A DNA stretch of 64,000 nt from Bacteroides_D sp963546395. GTDB lineage: Bacteria; Bacteroidota; Bacteroidia; Bacteroidales; CAJPTX01. Below the pieces are notes generated by a model that was given only the letters and a program-made list of their open reading frames with translations, was not told the origin of the DNA and did no database searches. The DNA is taken from the NCBI GenBank assembly GCA_963546395.1, contig CAUUMS010000002.1:124001-188000 (forward strand). The letters are read 5' to 3'. Below, one piece after another: positions 45,313-54,135 of this stretch; positions within the stretch are counted from its first letter, which is position 1; the number at the start of each line of letters is the position of its first letter. A program made the position numbers and the translations under genes.

Positions 45313-46272
45313 TTACTTTTGAATGGGGGATTCCCCGTCGGAGGCTCTGCCTCCCTGCATCACCGAGGCCACGTCGTGCGCTATCTGCGCCTTCAGGGCC
45401 GCGAGGGTGGAAAACTTTAGCTCGTCGCGCAGCTTGCGCAGGAAGGTGATCTCCACGTTGGCCCCGTACAGGTTGCCCGAGTAGCCCAACAGGTGCGCCT
45501 CGATGCTCACGGCGTGGCTCGAGTTCACGGTGGGGCGGGTACCCACGTTCACCACGGCTCGGTAACGCTCGTGGTTGGGAATCTGACACACGCCCTCGTA
45601 CACCCCATGCCCTGGGAGCAGCTGCCACTCGCCGCGGGGTGCGATGTTAGCCGTGGGAAAGCCGAGCTCCTGGCCCAGCTGGAATCCGTGCCCCACGGTG
45701 CCCCAGAATGCGAACGGACGATCCATGTAGCGCATGGCCCGCTCCAGTTGCCCCTGCCGGATGGATTCCCGGATCAGGGTCGAGCTCACAGCCAGGCCAT
45801 CCATCATCACGGGGGCCGACTGGTAGGCCTCGAACCGATGCACCTGGGCGAAGGCCTCGAGTTGGGCAAAATCGCCCTGTCCGCCGTGCCCGAATCGGTG
45901 GTCATACCCCATGAATATGGCCGAGGGGGCGAGTGGCGATTGGCAGATCATCGAGAGGAATTCCCCTGCGCTCTTAGCTGCCATCTCCAGGGTGAAATCT
46001 AGCACGACCACACCGTCCAGGCCCACCTCTGCCAGTAGGGCGAGCTTGCTCTCTAGGTCGTTGATGAGCTCTAGCTGATGGGGGGCATGCCCCAGCACAA
46101 TGCGGGGATGCGGCCACAGGGTCACCGCAACGGCCGGTGCACCATGCTCGGCTGCGTGGTGACGCACCTGCTGCAAGAGGTGCTGATGGCCCACGTGCAG
46201 CCCGTCAAAGAATCCCAACGTGGTAACGGCCCGCGGCGAATGGGCCTCGGCGAGCGAGTGCCAGACTTGCAT
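45313..46272 (-). CDS. ribF: bifunctional riboflavin kinase/FAD synthetase
   Basis: RibF makes FMN from riboflavin and then FAD. The 319-residue protein has the adenylyltransferase half first (TTLGFFDGLHVGHQHLL near residues 17-33, SSTLIRE near residue 160) and the kinase half after it (GFPTANI, GVYEG, VNVGTRPT, EAHLLGYSGNLYG). The open frame extends to 46491, but ATG 46272 fits both the family start and the TACCTTTG box at 46302. It is followed by gltX. Confidence 0.96.
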   Translation of the reverse strand: MQVWHSLAEAHSPRAVTTLGFFDGLHVGHQHLLQQVRHHAAEHGAPAVAVTLWPHPRIVLGHAPHQLELINDLESKLALLAEVGLDGVVVLDFTLEMAAKSAGEFLSMICQSPLAPSAIFMGYDHRFGHGGQGDFAQLEAFAQVHRFEAYQSAPVMMDGLAVSSTLIRESIRQGQLERAMRYMDRPFAFWGTVGHGFQLGQELGFPTANIAPRGEWQLLPGHGVYEGVCQIPNHERYRAVVNVGTRPTVNSSHAVSIEAHLLGYSGNLYGANVEITFLRKLRDELKFSTLAALKAQIAHDVASVMQGGRASDGESPIQK

Positions 46273-46301
46273 GGGATTGTCAGCGTCTGCTAATTGTGCG
46301 C

Positions 46302-46309
46302 CAAAGGTA
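46302..46309 (-). promoter_or_regulatory. -7 box of ribF-gltX
   Basis: On the minus strand this is TACCTTTG; transcription would begin near 46295, giving a leader of about 23 bases. It suggests ribF-gltX has its own promoter below nrnA. Confidence 0.5.
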
Positions 46310-46381
46310 GCCAAACGCCACCACATGGGCAGATGTGAGCCCACTCCACGCTGTGGCTGTGCATGGCCCCACGTGCCCCCA

Positions 46382-47461
46382 TCAGACGTTGAGTTTGCCG
46401 GCAACGAACGCCGACAGGATGCGCCGTGTGTGTACAATGGCCTCACCAAGCGGCATGTGTAGCAAACCGCCCGCAGCCTGCGGATGCCCACCCCCGTTGA
46501 AGTAGCGTTGGGCGAGACCGTTCACCACAATACCATTGCGACTGCGGAGAGACACGCGTACGCTCTTGGCATTGCGCTCCGTCAGGAGTACGCTCACGTT
46601 GAGCCCATCGATGCACAGCGGCTCGTTGACCAGCCCCTCGGTGTCCCCAGGCTGAAAGTCGAAATGCTGGAGCAGCTTCCTGGGCAAATCGATCATGGCG
46701 GCCTGTCCCCCAGCCACCAGTACCATCCGCTCGTGCAGCGCGCAGCCATACAGGCGCATCCGTCCCTCGGAGTAGCTCCCGTACACGTGGCTGCGTATGG
46801 CGGCCACGTCGGCTCCTCGCTCTAGCAAGTGTCCCGCCGCCGTGTAGGGGTGACGGCTGTGGCAGGCGTAGCTGAAGGAGCCCGTGTCGGTCATGATGCC
46901 CATGTACAGGGCCTGGGCCACGGCGGGCGTGATGGCCTCTTGCCCCCACAGCCGCATCACCAGCTCGTACACCACCTCAGAGGCAGAGCTCGCGAGGGGG
47001 TAGGAGAAGTACAAGTCGAAGTCGTCCGATGGCCCCACGTGATGGTCGAGCATGATGCGCGGGCAGGGGAAATCGGCTAGCAGCTCTGCGAGGGGGGGAT
47101 CCACCCGGCGGATATCGTTAAAGTCCAGGCATATCAGCGCATCGCACGCTGCGCTGCTCGCATTGACGGCCTCCGCGTCCTCCTCGAAGACGTCTACCAG
47201 CGTGCCGCCCTCCAGCCAGGCGAAAGCCTTGGGAATCCCGTTCGGGGCGGTGCAGCGCACGTCGTAGCCGAGCGATTGCAGCACGAGTCCTAGCCCCAGC
47301 ATCGAGCCCACGGCATCCCCATCGGGCCGCGCGTGGCACACCAGCCGAAGATGGTGCGCTCCAGTCAGAATCTGGGTAAAACGTGCCAGCGCGTAGGGGC
47401 TGAAAACTCGCTCCACCTGCGCCTCTACCATGCTGACAATCCCCTGCGTTCCCTCCTGCAT
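46382..47461 (-). CDS. nrnA: DHH/DHHA1 phosphoesterase, NrnA-like (oligoribonuclease/pAp phosphatase)
   Basis: NrnA-type enzymes degrade very short RNAs and dephosphorylate pAp or cyclic dinucleotide products. The 359-residue protein has HARPDGDAVGS near residues 44-54, IMLDHHVGPSDDF (DHH motif), MTDTGSFSY and the C-terminal DHHA1 motif YFNGGGHPQAAGG. Whether the substrate is nanoRNA, pAp or c-di-AMP breakdown product cannot be decided. It starts 8 bases after dciA and belongs to the recF-dciA run. An in-frame ATG 10 codons later is possible. Confidence 0.9.
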   Translation of the reverse strand: MQEGTQGIVSMVEAQVERVFSPYALARFTQILTGAHHLRLVCHARPDGDAVGSMLGLGLVLQSLGYDVRCTAPNGIPKAFAWLEGGTLVDVFEEDAEAVNASSAACDALICLDFNDIRRVDPPLAELLADFPCPRIMLDHHVGPSDDFDLYFSYPLASSASEVVYELVMRLWGQEAITPAVAQALYMGIMTDTGSFSYACHSRHPYTAAGHLLERGADVAAIRSHVYGSYSEGRMRLYGCALHERMVLVAGGQAAMIDLPRKLLQHFDFQPGDTEGLVNEPLCIDGLNVSVLLTERNAKSVRVSLRSRNGIVVNGLAQRYFNGGGHPQAAGGLLHMPLGEAIVHTRRILSAFVAGKLNV

Positions 47462-47469
47462 ACCTGCGC

Positions 47470-47793
47470 CTATCGAAATCGTAAATCCTGCACCACCTCT
47501 TGCCCCATCCGGGCATTCAGCGTGTCGCGTATCTGGTCTCGCTGGGCATTCAGCTCCATGCGTAGCGCATCGTTGTTGATACGTATCGTGAGCGTGCCCC
47601 GGCGCAGGGTGAAATCCTCGGTGGCCCGACGAAAGTACTCGTTGTTCTCAGCCAGCCATATCTCGCGTAGTCGCAGCAGGGTGTGGTGGGCCCGGAACAC
47701 GGGGGAGCCCATGATGATTCGCCGCAGGCAGGCCCCGATTGGGTATGGGCCCCCTTGTCTACGCGTCTCATCCACCATGTCGCCCTTGCCCAT
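47470..47793 (-). CDS. dciA: DciA-like DUF721 protein (helicase loader candidate)
   Basis: The 107-residue protein matches the DUF721/DciA family in size, its central stretch LREIWLAENNEYFRRAT, and the C-terminal half LTIRINNDALRMELNAQRDQI. DciA loads the replicative helicase DnaB in bacteria without DnaC. The ATG shares a base with the recF stop (TAATG), so the two are coupled. A recF-DUF721 order is common in Bacteroidota and supports the call. Confidence 0.82.
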   Translation of the reverse strand: MGKGDMVDETRRQGGPYPIGACLRRIIMGSPVFRAHHTLLRLREIWLAENNEYFRRATEDFTLRRGTLTIRINNDALRMELNAQRDQIRDTLNARMGQEVVQDLRFR

Positions 47794-48902
47794 TAGCCTT
47801 GGGTTGAAGATAGTTCTACAAGCGCATTGTCCCCGGCGGCGTATATGCGCTTATCGCCGGGGTAGTCGGCCACCAGCTCCTCCATCTCGCGCTGCTCGCA
47901 GTGGGTGAGTAGCACCTGCCCGTAGGGCTCTTTGCCCAGGAGGGCTAGCAGCCGCTGGGCGCGCCCCTTGTCGAGCCGGTCGAGAATGTCATCGAGGAGT
48001 AGAATCGGCTTATCGCCCAGCCGTTGATGCAGTAGGAGGTACTGCGCCAGCCGCAGGGCTATGAGGAAGGTCTTCTGTTGCCCCTGCGACCCCTCGCTGC
48101 GCGCGGTGTGCCCGTCGATGGTGAACTCCATGCTGTCGCGATGCACGCCTACCGTGGTGTGCATCACCCGCAAATCGTGCGATCGGGCCCGTTGGAGCTG
48201 CTCGAGGTAATCCTCCCTGCCGAGCTGCGACTGGTAGGCAATGCCCACCGCCTCCTGGCTCCCGCTTATGGCCGCGTAGCATTCGGCGAAGGGGCGAGAC
48301 AGTGCTTGGCAGAATTCGTCCCGCGCTGCCTGCACGGCACGGCTGGGTTCCACAAGCTGCGCATCGATCGACTCAATGACAGTGACATTGGCTCCGGCCC
48401 CCCGCTTGAGGTAGGCGTTGCGCTGGGCCACCATGTGCTCGAGCCGGGCGAGGTGGGAGAGGTAGGCCCGATCGTACTGCGAGATGGCAAAATTCATGAA
48501 GCGGCGTTTCAGCTCCCCCCCGTCGCTTATCAGGCGGGCATCATGCGGGTAGACGGCCGCCAACGGTAGTCGCCCCACGTGGTCGCCTAGCCGCTCGTAG
48601 GGCTTGTCATTGAAACGTACGCTCTTGCCCACGCCGGGCTGGTAGGTGAGGCTGGCGGTGCATGGGCCGCTGGGCGTGTCGTAACGGCCGAAGAGCGAGA
48701 GCCTCTCGGCGCCGTGGCGAAGGGTGGTGGGATCCGGGAGCCCCTGGGGCGACTTGCACAGGCTCAGGTAGTACACCATGTCGAGCACATTGGTCTTGCC
48801 CGCCCCGTTGGGGCCCACAATGGCGTTGAGCCCCGGCCCAAAGTGCATGCTCAGCTGGGGATAGCTACGAAAGTTGACCGACTGCAATTCCCGGAGAATC
48901 AT
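47793..48902 (-). CDS. recF: DNA replication and repair protein RecF
   Basis: RecF helps load RecA at gaps. With the ATG at 48902 the protein has 369 residues and begins MILRELQSVNFRSY; Walker A is GPNGAGKT at residues 30-37. QGQQKTFLIALRLAQ (signature) and LLLDDILDRLD (Walker B) are in the C-terminal half. An open frame runs 57 codons further upstream but lacks family features. A box resembling the -7 consensus lies at 48929. The gene leads recF-dciA-nrnA. Confidence 0.95.
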   Translation of the reverse strand: MILRELQSVNFRSYPQLSMHFGPGLNAIVGPNGAGKTNVLDMVYYLSLCKSPQGLPDPTTLRHGAERLSLFGRYDTPSGPCTASLTYQPGVGKSVRFNDKPYERLGDHVGRLPLAAVYPHDARLISDGGELKRRFMNFAISQYDRAYLSHLARLEHMVAQRNAYLKRGAGANVTVIESIDAQLVEPSRAVQAARDEFCQALSRPFAECYAAISGSQEAVGIAYQSQLGREDYLEQLQRARSHDLRVMHTTVGVHRDSMEFTIDGHTARSEGSQGQQKTFLIALRLAQYLLLHQRLGDKPILLLDDILDRLDKGRAQRLLALLGKEPYGQVLLTHCEQREMEELVADYPGDKRIYAAGDNALVELSSTQG

Positions 48903-48928
48903 GCACGTCTTACGACTCGATTGGATAG

Positions 48929-48936
48929 CGAAGGTA
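48929..48936 (-). promoter_or_regulatory. possible -7 box of recF
   Basis: On the minus strand this reads TACCTTCG, one mismatch from TAnnTTTG. Its distance to the recF ATG is suitable. The 332-base space 48903-49234 also holds repeat copy 3 and the mscL terminator. Confidence 0.35.
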
Positions 48937-49076
48937 CAACTATTTCTCGCGAGGGGCGGGCCCGCTAGCGCACCGTGCCCCAATGCTGCCAGCATGCGCC
49001 TATGGATAGCCCCATTGCCTAGCCGTTGTGGTTGGGACAATAGGGATGATGCCACGTGGCTGAAACCGACCATCTC

Positions 49077-49120
49077 CGTATCAAACCCATATTTGGCCTG
49101 GCAAATACGGACTTGGTACG
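49077..49120. repeat. intergenic palindromic repeat, copy 3
   Basis: The third 44-bp copy. GTATCAAACCCATATTTG pairs with CAAATACGGACTTGGTAC with four mismatches around a short loop. The right flank GAGTTGCTAC is shared in part with copies 1 and 4. It lies between recF and the mscL terminator. Confidence 0.8.
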
Positions 49121-49168
49121 GAGTTGCTACAGCGTGAAGCGGTTGCAGCTAGGGTGCTTGATGGGCAT

Positions 49169-49203
49169 AAAAAATCCCCCGCAGCCCTCGGGCGGCGGAG
49201 GAT
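49169..49203 (-). terminator. Rho-independent terminator of mscL
   Basis: On the minus strand ATCCTCCGCCGCCC and GGGCTGCGGGGGAT form a 14-bp stem with two mismatches and a 3-base loop, followed by six T. Confidence 0.88.
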
Positions 49204-49234
49204 CTTAGTGTCACACGGGCCTTCGCCCGGCAGG

Positions 49235-49660
49235 CTACGCGTTGCGCTGCTTGAGCAGGTCGCGAATCTCGGTCAGCAGCGCCTCTTCCGGGCTCGGGGC
49301 GGGCGGTGCCGCTGGGGCCTCCTCTTTCTTTTTCTTGAGGGAGTTCATCCCCTTCACCATGATGAAGATGGCAAAGGCGATGATGAGGAAGTCCACGGCC
49401 GTCTGTATGAAGTTGCCGTAATTGAGCGTCACGGCCTCAGTCGTGATAGCCCCGCTGGCATCGACTACGGCCGACTTGAGCTCCAGCTTCAGGTTGGTGA
49501 AGTCGGCACCCCCGAGCAGCACCCCGATAGGGGGCATGATTACGTCGGCCACTAGGGAGCTGATAATCTTACCGAAGGCTCCACCGATGATGATGCCGAC
49601 GGCCATGTCTACCACGTTGCCTCGTAGGGCAAATGCTTTGAACTCTTGGAGGATCTTCAT
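49235..49660 (-). CDS. mscL: large-conductance mechanosensitive channel
   Basis: MscL opens under membrane tension to release solutes during osmotic downshock. The 141-residue protein has the N-terminal FKAFALRGNVVDMAVGIIIG (first helix start and the pore-lining VGIIIGGAFGKI), a periplasmic loop, a second helix IIAFAIFIMVKGMNSL, and a C-terminal helix with EEALLTEIRDLL after a Pro/Ala linker. The open frame continues upstream to 49912, but ATG 49660 is the family start. It is a separate unit with its own terminator. Confidence 0.95.
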   Translation of the reverse strand: MKILQEFKAFALRGNVVDMAVGIIIGGAFGKIISSLVADVIMPPIGVLLGGADFTNLKLELKSAVVDASGAITTEAVTLNYGNFIQTAVDFLIIAFAIFIMVKGMNSLKKKKEEAPAAPPAPSPEEALLTEIRDLLKQRNA

Positions 49661-49781
49661 GCTGTCTATCTGTTTGTGGGTACAATGGTTGGTGTGCAGC
49701 ACTCCGCGCTGGGCACTGCTAGCACTGTAACGTGCATGGTGGGAAAAAGGATGCTGGTGCCCCCTGGGCGTTGGGCAATGA

Positions 49782-51311
49782 CTAGAAGTCGAAGTAGATA
49801 AACGGCTGCAAATCAGCAGTCTGTACGTGGAGGAATAGCAGGCTAGCGGCCACCGTGATGGCGAATTTTGCCCAGAGTGGGGCCTCGATGAATCGGCCCC
49901 GCGTGCGCTCAATCCACTCCAGCGGCATCCAGTGCAACGTGTAGCCCAGGGCCATCAGCAGGAGCACCACCTTGTAGCCGGCGAGGGCCTGGAGCCATGC
50001 CTGCGGGTGGAACTGATGGACAATCTGCCCTAGAACCTCCGTGGCTTGCTCCATGTTTTGGGCGCGGAAGAAGATCCACAGCAGGGCCACGTACTGGAAC
50101 GTGAGCACCCTACGCAGTATCTGCACGTCGCGCCGGGCGAGGATTTGGGTCGGGAGCCGATCGATGAGCTTGCTCACCACGAGCCCCAGGCCGTGGGCTC
50201 CGCCCCAGATGATGAATGTCCAGTCGGCGCCGTGCCATAGCCCGCCTAGAAGCATGGTGCCCATCAGGCTTAGCCACATCACCGCTTGCCCGTGGCGATT
50301 ACCGCCGAGCGGGATGTAGAGGTAGTCGCGCAGCCAGGTGGAGAGTGAGATATGCCAACGTCGCCAGAAGTCGCTCAGGGTGCTAGCCCGGTAGGGGAAA
50401 TTGAAGTTGATGGAGAGCCGGAAGCCGAGTAGCAACGCTACGCCGATGGCGATGTCGGTGTAACCGGAGAAGTCGCAGTATATCTGGAGCACGTAGCCGT
50501 ACGTGGCCATCAGATTCTCCAGCCCGGTGTATGCCTGCGGATTGGCAAAGATGCGATCGACGAGGTTCAGGGCGATGTAATCGGACAGCACTACCTTCTT
50601 GAAGAGCCCGATCAGGATGAGGAATAGCGCGTGCCCCATCTCGCGTTGGCTCACGCTGTAGGGGCGGTACATCTGCGGGATGAACTCCGAGGCGCGCACG
50701 ATGGGCCCCGCCACCAGCTGGGGGAAGAAGGCTAGGTAGAAGCCAAAGTCGATAGGGCTCTTTAGTGGGGCGAGCTGACGGCGGTAGATATCCACCACGT
50801 AGCTCACGGCCTGAAAGGTGTAGAAGCTGATGCCGACGGGTAGGATGACGGCCGCCAGCGTGTCGTCACCGCCGAATAGGTGCCAGGCGGCGCGGCCTAG
50901 CACGTCGTTCATGACGATGTCGGTGCCGAACAGGGCATTGAGCTGCGCCACGAAGAAGTTGGCATACTTGAAGTAGGCGAGCAGCCCGAGGTTGAGGCCC
51001 ACGGAGGCAATGAGCACACCGCGCCGCTGCCAGCGTTCTTGTAGTCGGCCGAGGGCCCAACCGGCCCCGTAGTTGAACAGGATGGACAGCACGGCGAAGA
51101 TGGCGAACACGCCGCACGACATGTAGTAGAACAGCAGGCTGAAGAGCAGCAGGTACAGGTTGCGCGTCGGGAGCTTGCGCTGCACGTATAGGTATCCCGT
51201 CCACAGCACGAGCAGGAAGATCCAGAAGTCGATGCGTGTGAAGAGGAGAGGCTGCTGCGCCTGGGGGCTGAGCAGATTCCTGAGCCATTCGGCCAGCAAT
51301 GCCAGGCTCAT
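49782..51311 (-). CDS. MBOAT-family membrane O-acyltransferase
   Basis: A 509-residue polytopic inner-membrane protein with about ten helices. It has FYTFQAVSYVVDIYR, YLAFFPQLVAGPIVRAS and the catalytic-His segment LLGGLWHGADWTFIIWGGAHG near residues 345-365. The closest types are AlgI and PatA-like proteins, which pass acetyl groups across the membrane to extracytoplasmic SGNH enzymes. Its ATG overlaps the stop of the first SGNH gene (ATGA), showing they belong together. The acceptor (peptidoglycan, capsule or other glycan) is unknown. Confidence 0.88.
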   Translation of the reverse strand: MSLALLAEWLRNLLSPQAQQPLLFTRIDFWIFLLVLWTGYLYVQRKLPTRNLYLLLFSLLFYYMSCGVFAIFAVLSILFNYGAGWALGRLQERWQRRGVLIASVGLNLGLLAYFKYANFFVAQLNALFGTDIVMNDVLGRAAWHLFGGDDTLAAVILPVGISFYTFQAVSYVVDIYRRQLAPLKSPIDFGFYLAFFPQLVAGPIVRASEFIPQMYRPYSVSQREMGHALFLILIGLFKKVVLSDYIALNLVDRIFANPQAYTGLENLMATYGYVLQIYCDFSGYTDIAIGVALLLGFRLSINFNFPYRASTLSDFWRRWHISLSTWLRDYLYIPLGGNRHGQAVMWLSLMGTMLLGGLWHGADWTFIIWGGAHGLGLVVSKLIDRLPTQILARRDVQILRRVLTFQYVALLWIFFRAQNMEQATEVLGQIVHQFHPQAWLQALAGYKVVLLLMALGYTLHWMPLEWIERTRGRFIEAPLWAKFAITVAASLLFLHVQTADLQPFIYFDF

Positions 51312-52585
51312 GTGTTGGGTTTCTTTTGGGTTAGCATGCGGTGTAGTGCCACGCCGAGGAGGCTCCCCTGTAGCCTGTAGCCGTTGGGGGAGAGATGCAA
51401 GCCATCACGGGCCACGAGCCCCTGGTTGCTCCATGAGTGGATGCTGCCCTCGCCGCCCATGATACGCTGGAAGTCCCACAGCCCGAGCCCCATATCCACG
51501 GCCATATTGCGGATTACCTCCGCGGCCTCGGCCACTGTCTCATTTACGGTGCCATTGCGCCGGAGATGGTCATTGGGGGTGGTGACAATGATGAACGCAT
51601 CGGGGCACTGGCTCTGAATACGGCGTAGTAGGGTCTCGTAATCGAAGCGGAATCGCACGGGATCGAAAGAGCGATTGTAGGCATCGTTTGTGCCGAGCGA
51701 CACAATGATGATCTGGGCGCGCAGAATCTCGGCCCCCACCGGGAGCATGGTGTTGCGCAGGTGGGCACGTACGTCAGCGCCATTGAGCCCCGCCGAGTGG
51801 TAGAGCAGCTGCGAGGTATCATCGTCGAACACGAAGCCGAGGAACCGAAAGTTCCCCTGTAGTCCCCCCTGGCGATTGAGGCTCAGGGTGAGTCGATCTG
51901 GGGGAGTGCTGAAGCTGAAACTGGCAATGCCCCGGAGCATGTCGAGCGTGTCGGGCCGGTTGCCATTGAGCATGGGCACGGGCGATTGGCTCCCGGGTAC
52001 GAAGAGCACGCTGATGTGTCGGGGTTGCGTGCAGAGGGTGCGATTCGCATTGAGGCCGATGCGCATGGGGCCCGCATTGGAGGTGGCATCTATGGCGATG
52101 CCGGCCACGCTCAGGGCTTGGGGCTCGCGGGCCTTGGTGGCCAGTACGGGTCGCCAGCCATCTTGCGCCCGCGAATGCATGCCGCTAGGCTCGTTGGAGC
52201 GGGCCATGCCAAAGGGGAAAGTGAAGCCCCGCGTGGCCCGTGGAAGGTTGTAGGCGTGTAGCAGGTAGCTACGCGTGGCCTCTGGGGCAAAGTCGCCCTG
52301 TATGTGCGAGTCGCCCACCTGGAGGATCGATAGACGGGTGCCCTTGCTGGGCGACCAACGTGTGCACTGCTCGGCGTTCTCAATCGTGTTGTTAGGCCAG
52401 CTCTCGGCCAGGGAGTCAATGAAGCTCAGCGACCAGTCGTTCTGGGCTCTGGCACTTGGGGCAAGTCCAAGGCCTGCCATGAGCGTGAGCATGAGGGTGA
52501 GGAGAGGCGTGAGCCGGGAGTGGTGTCCCGACAGCCGCATGGCCGACAGCGTGGCCCACCGTGTGTGCTGGGCCGAGCTACTCAT
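51308..52585 (-). CDS. SGNH/GDSL-family hydrolase or acyltransferase, secreted (downstream copy)
   Basis: The protein (425 residues) has a signal peptide ending near SARA-Q and the SGNH blocks: LQVGDSHIQGD (block I, Ser), SLGTNDA (block III, Asn) and DGLHLSPNGY (Asp and His of block V). It should act in the periplasm. Next to an MBOAT gene such proteins usually transfer acetyl to a glycan, or remove it. The ATG at 52585 overlaps the stop of the preceding SGNH gene by eight bases; ATG 52537 would give a shorter signal peptide and is also possible. Confidence 0.85.
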   Translation of the reverse strand: MSSSAQHTRWATLSAMRLSGHHSRLTPLLTLMLTLMAGLGLAPSARAQNDWSLSFIDSLAESWPNNTIENAEQCTRWSPSKGTRLSILQVGDSHIQGDFAPEATRSYLLHAYNLPRATRGFTFPFGMARSNEPSGMHSRAQDGWRPVLATKAREPQALSVAGIAIDATSNAGPMRIGLNANRTLCTQPRHISVLFVPGSQSPVPMLNGNRPDTLDMLRGIASFSFSTPPDRLTLSLNRQGGLQGNFRFLGFVFDDDTSQLLYHSAGLNGADVRAHLRNTMLPVGAEILRAQIIIVSLGTNDAYNRSFDPVRFRFDYETLLRRIQSQCPDAFIIVTTPNDHLRRNGTVNETVAEAAEVIRNMAVDMGLGLWDFQRIMGGEGSIHSWSNQGLVARDGLHLSPNGYRLQGSLLGVALHRMLTQKKPNT

Positions 52586-54098
52586 TCTGCTTGCGGGCCG
52601 TGTCTGCCGTGGCGCGCTGGCTACGCTTGGTGTACGCCTGGTAGGCCTCCATGAGGGCGCTGTAGAAGAGCTCGCCCACGTAGCGTGCCCCCCGGGGGGT
52701 AAAGTGCACGTAGTCGCTCGTGGCCATGGGAGGCGTTGCATTCACCCATGAGACAATGGCATTTTCTCCACCCATGGCCTCGTAGCAATCCCAGAAGGCT
52801 ATGCCCGACTCAAGGGCTGCGCTACGCTGCGCATTACGCACGAGTTGCACGTTGGGATACGTTCGAAAGGTCTCCCCCTCCTTCTCGGCCATGTCTGAGA
52901 CACCAATGATGATGAAGGAGCAATGGGGGAGAAGGGCTCGCAGCCGACGGATTTGCTTCTTGAGCATGTCACGGTAGAATGCGTAGCTATTCAGCCGTGA
53001 GGGCACCATGTTTACCCCAAATTGCAGGATCACGAGCCTTGGGGCTAGCAACGAGCGTATAGCTGCAAACGTGGTGTCATTGATGGCCGTGAAGTCGGTA
53101 CCACTACTACCGCGCAGTGGTAGGTTATCAACCTGAATGCCCGCAGGGGTCTCGTATGATATGCCCAGGATATCCGCGGGCTCCTTGGCCTCAAAGCGTA
53201 GCGCAAAGTGCTCTAGGCCGTCTGGGAGCGGCACCTTCACCTGCTGCATGATGGTGCTCTGGGGGGCCGTGCCATTCCAGACTGTAGAATCACGTTGCAC
53301 GAGCTGCACGAGGCAGTCAGCACCATGGGTGCGAAGTAGCACGCGGCACTGCGTAAAGCGCATCCCATTTCCGCTTTTGAGCTTGCGGCGGACATCTATC
53401 GTACCCACGTAGTGTGCCGAGTCGGTCGACTCGTAAACCTGTTGGCTAAATCGGCACAGGCTCCCCATGGGGCCGTAGGCTAGCTCAGGCTTACGGTGGG
53501 TGGCAGGCATCATGGAGTAGGACTCCCACCCCGAGGAGTGTTTTACGCTGAGGCCGAAGGGGGGCGAAACGGGAGGTACGGCACTCACTAGCCCTACCCC
53601 CTTACCACCAAAGCTACCCTGCAAGCGGCTCCGGATGTAGGACGTAATGCGATCGCCCTCTACCTGGGAGTCGCCAAAGTGGAGAATGCGCAGCGCACGC
53701 CCATTGGTGGCGATGGCCTGTAGATGCGCAAAGAATTTGCCAAGTTGTGCCTCTCCATCCTCTGTATACTGGATGGATGGACTCTTTACCGTGCGGATCG
53801 CCTCTGCCGTGGTAGCTGTGGATTGCGCATTACCCTTGGTGGGTGGCTTTGGCGCGCTGTCCGATAGCTCTATCGCTGCCTGTAGGCTCTCGGCGGCATC
53901 GGCTAGCTGGAGCACGGAGTCGGCTGGCTGTGGGCGATCGGCCGATGCTGCGGAGCGTCCTAGGAATGGGAGCTGAGACGTGGCTGGTAGCCAGCCCATC
54001 CACTTGCACGTGGGTCGTATGGGCTTGCCCAGTAGCGCAAGTCCGTACACGGCCAGCAACACGGATAGCAGGAACAGGTACGCCCTGGTGCCTTTCAT
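52578..54098 (-). CDS. SGNH-like protein with N-terminal membrane anchor (upstream copy)
   Basis: The 506-residue protein has a single N-terminal membrane helix (about residues 7-24), a low-complexity Ala/Ser/Pro linker to about residue 110, then SGNH blocks HFGDSQVEGD, LQFGVNMVPS (block III; GVN in place of GxND) and SDYVHFTPRGARY with the Asp-x-x-His pair. The block III change may alter activity. It differs clearly from its downstream partner, so the pair is not a recent duplication. Likely an anchored partner in transfer of acyl groups by the MBOAT system. Confidence 0.8.
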   Translation of the reverse strand: MKGTRAYLFLLSVLLAVYGLALLGKPIRPTCKWMGWLPATSQLPFLGRSAASADRPQPADSVLQLADAAESLQAAIELSDSAPKPPTKGNAQSTATTAEAIRTVKSPSIQYTEDGEAQLGKFFAHLQAIATNGRALRILHFGDSQVEGDRITSYIRSRLQGSFGGKGVGLVSAVPPVSPPFGLSVKHSSGWESYSMMPATHRKPELAYGPMGSLCRFSQQVYESTDSAHYVGTIDVRRKLKSGNGMRFTQCRVLLRTHGADCLVQLVQRDSTVWNGTAPQSTIMQQVKVPLPDGLEHFALRFEAKEPADILGISYETPAGIQVDNLPLRGSSGTDFTAINDTTFAAIRSLLAPRLVILQFGVNMVPSRLNSYAFYRDMLKKQIRRLRALLPHCSFIIIGVSDMAEKEGETFRTYPNVQLVRNAQRSAALESGIAFWDCYEAMGGENAIVSWVNATPPMATSDYVHFTPRGARYVGELFYSALMEAYQAYTKRSQRATADTARKQNE

Positions 54099-54135
54099 CG
54101 GTGCGTAAAATGGTGGATTGAGGGGGGAAGTACCT

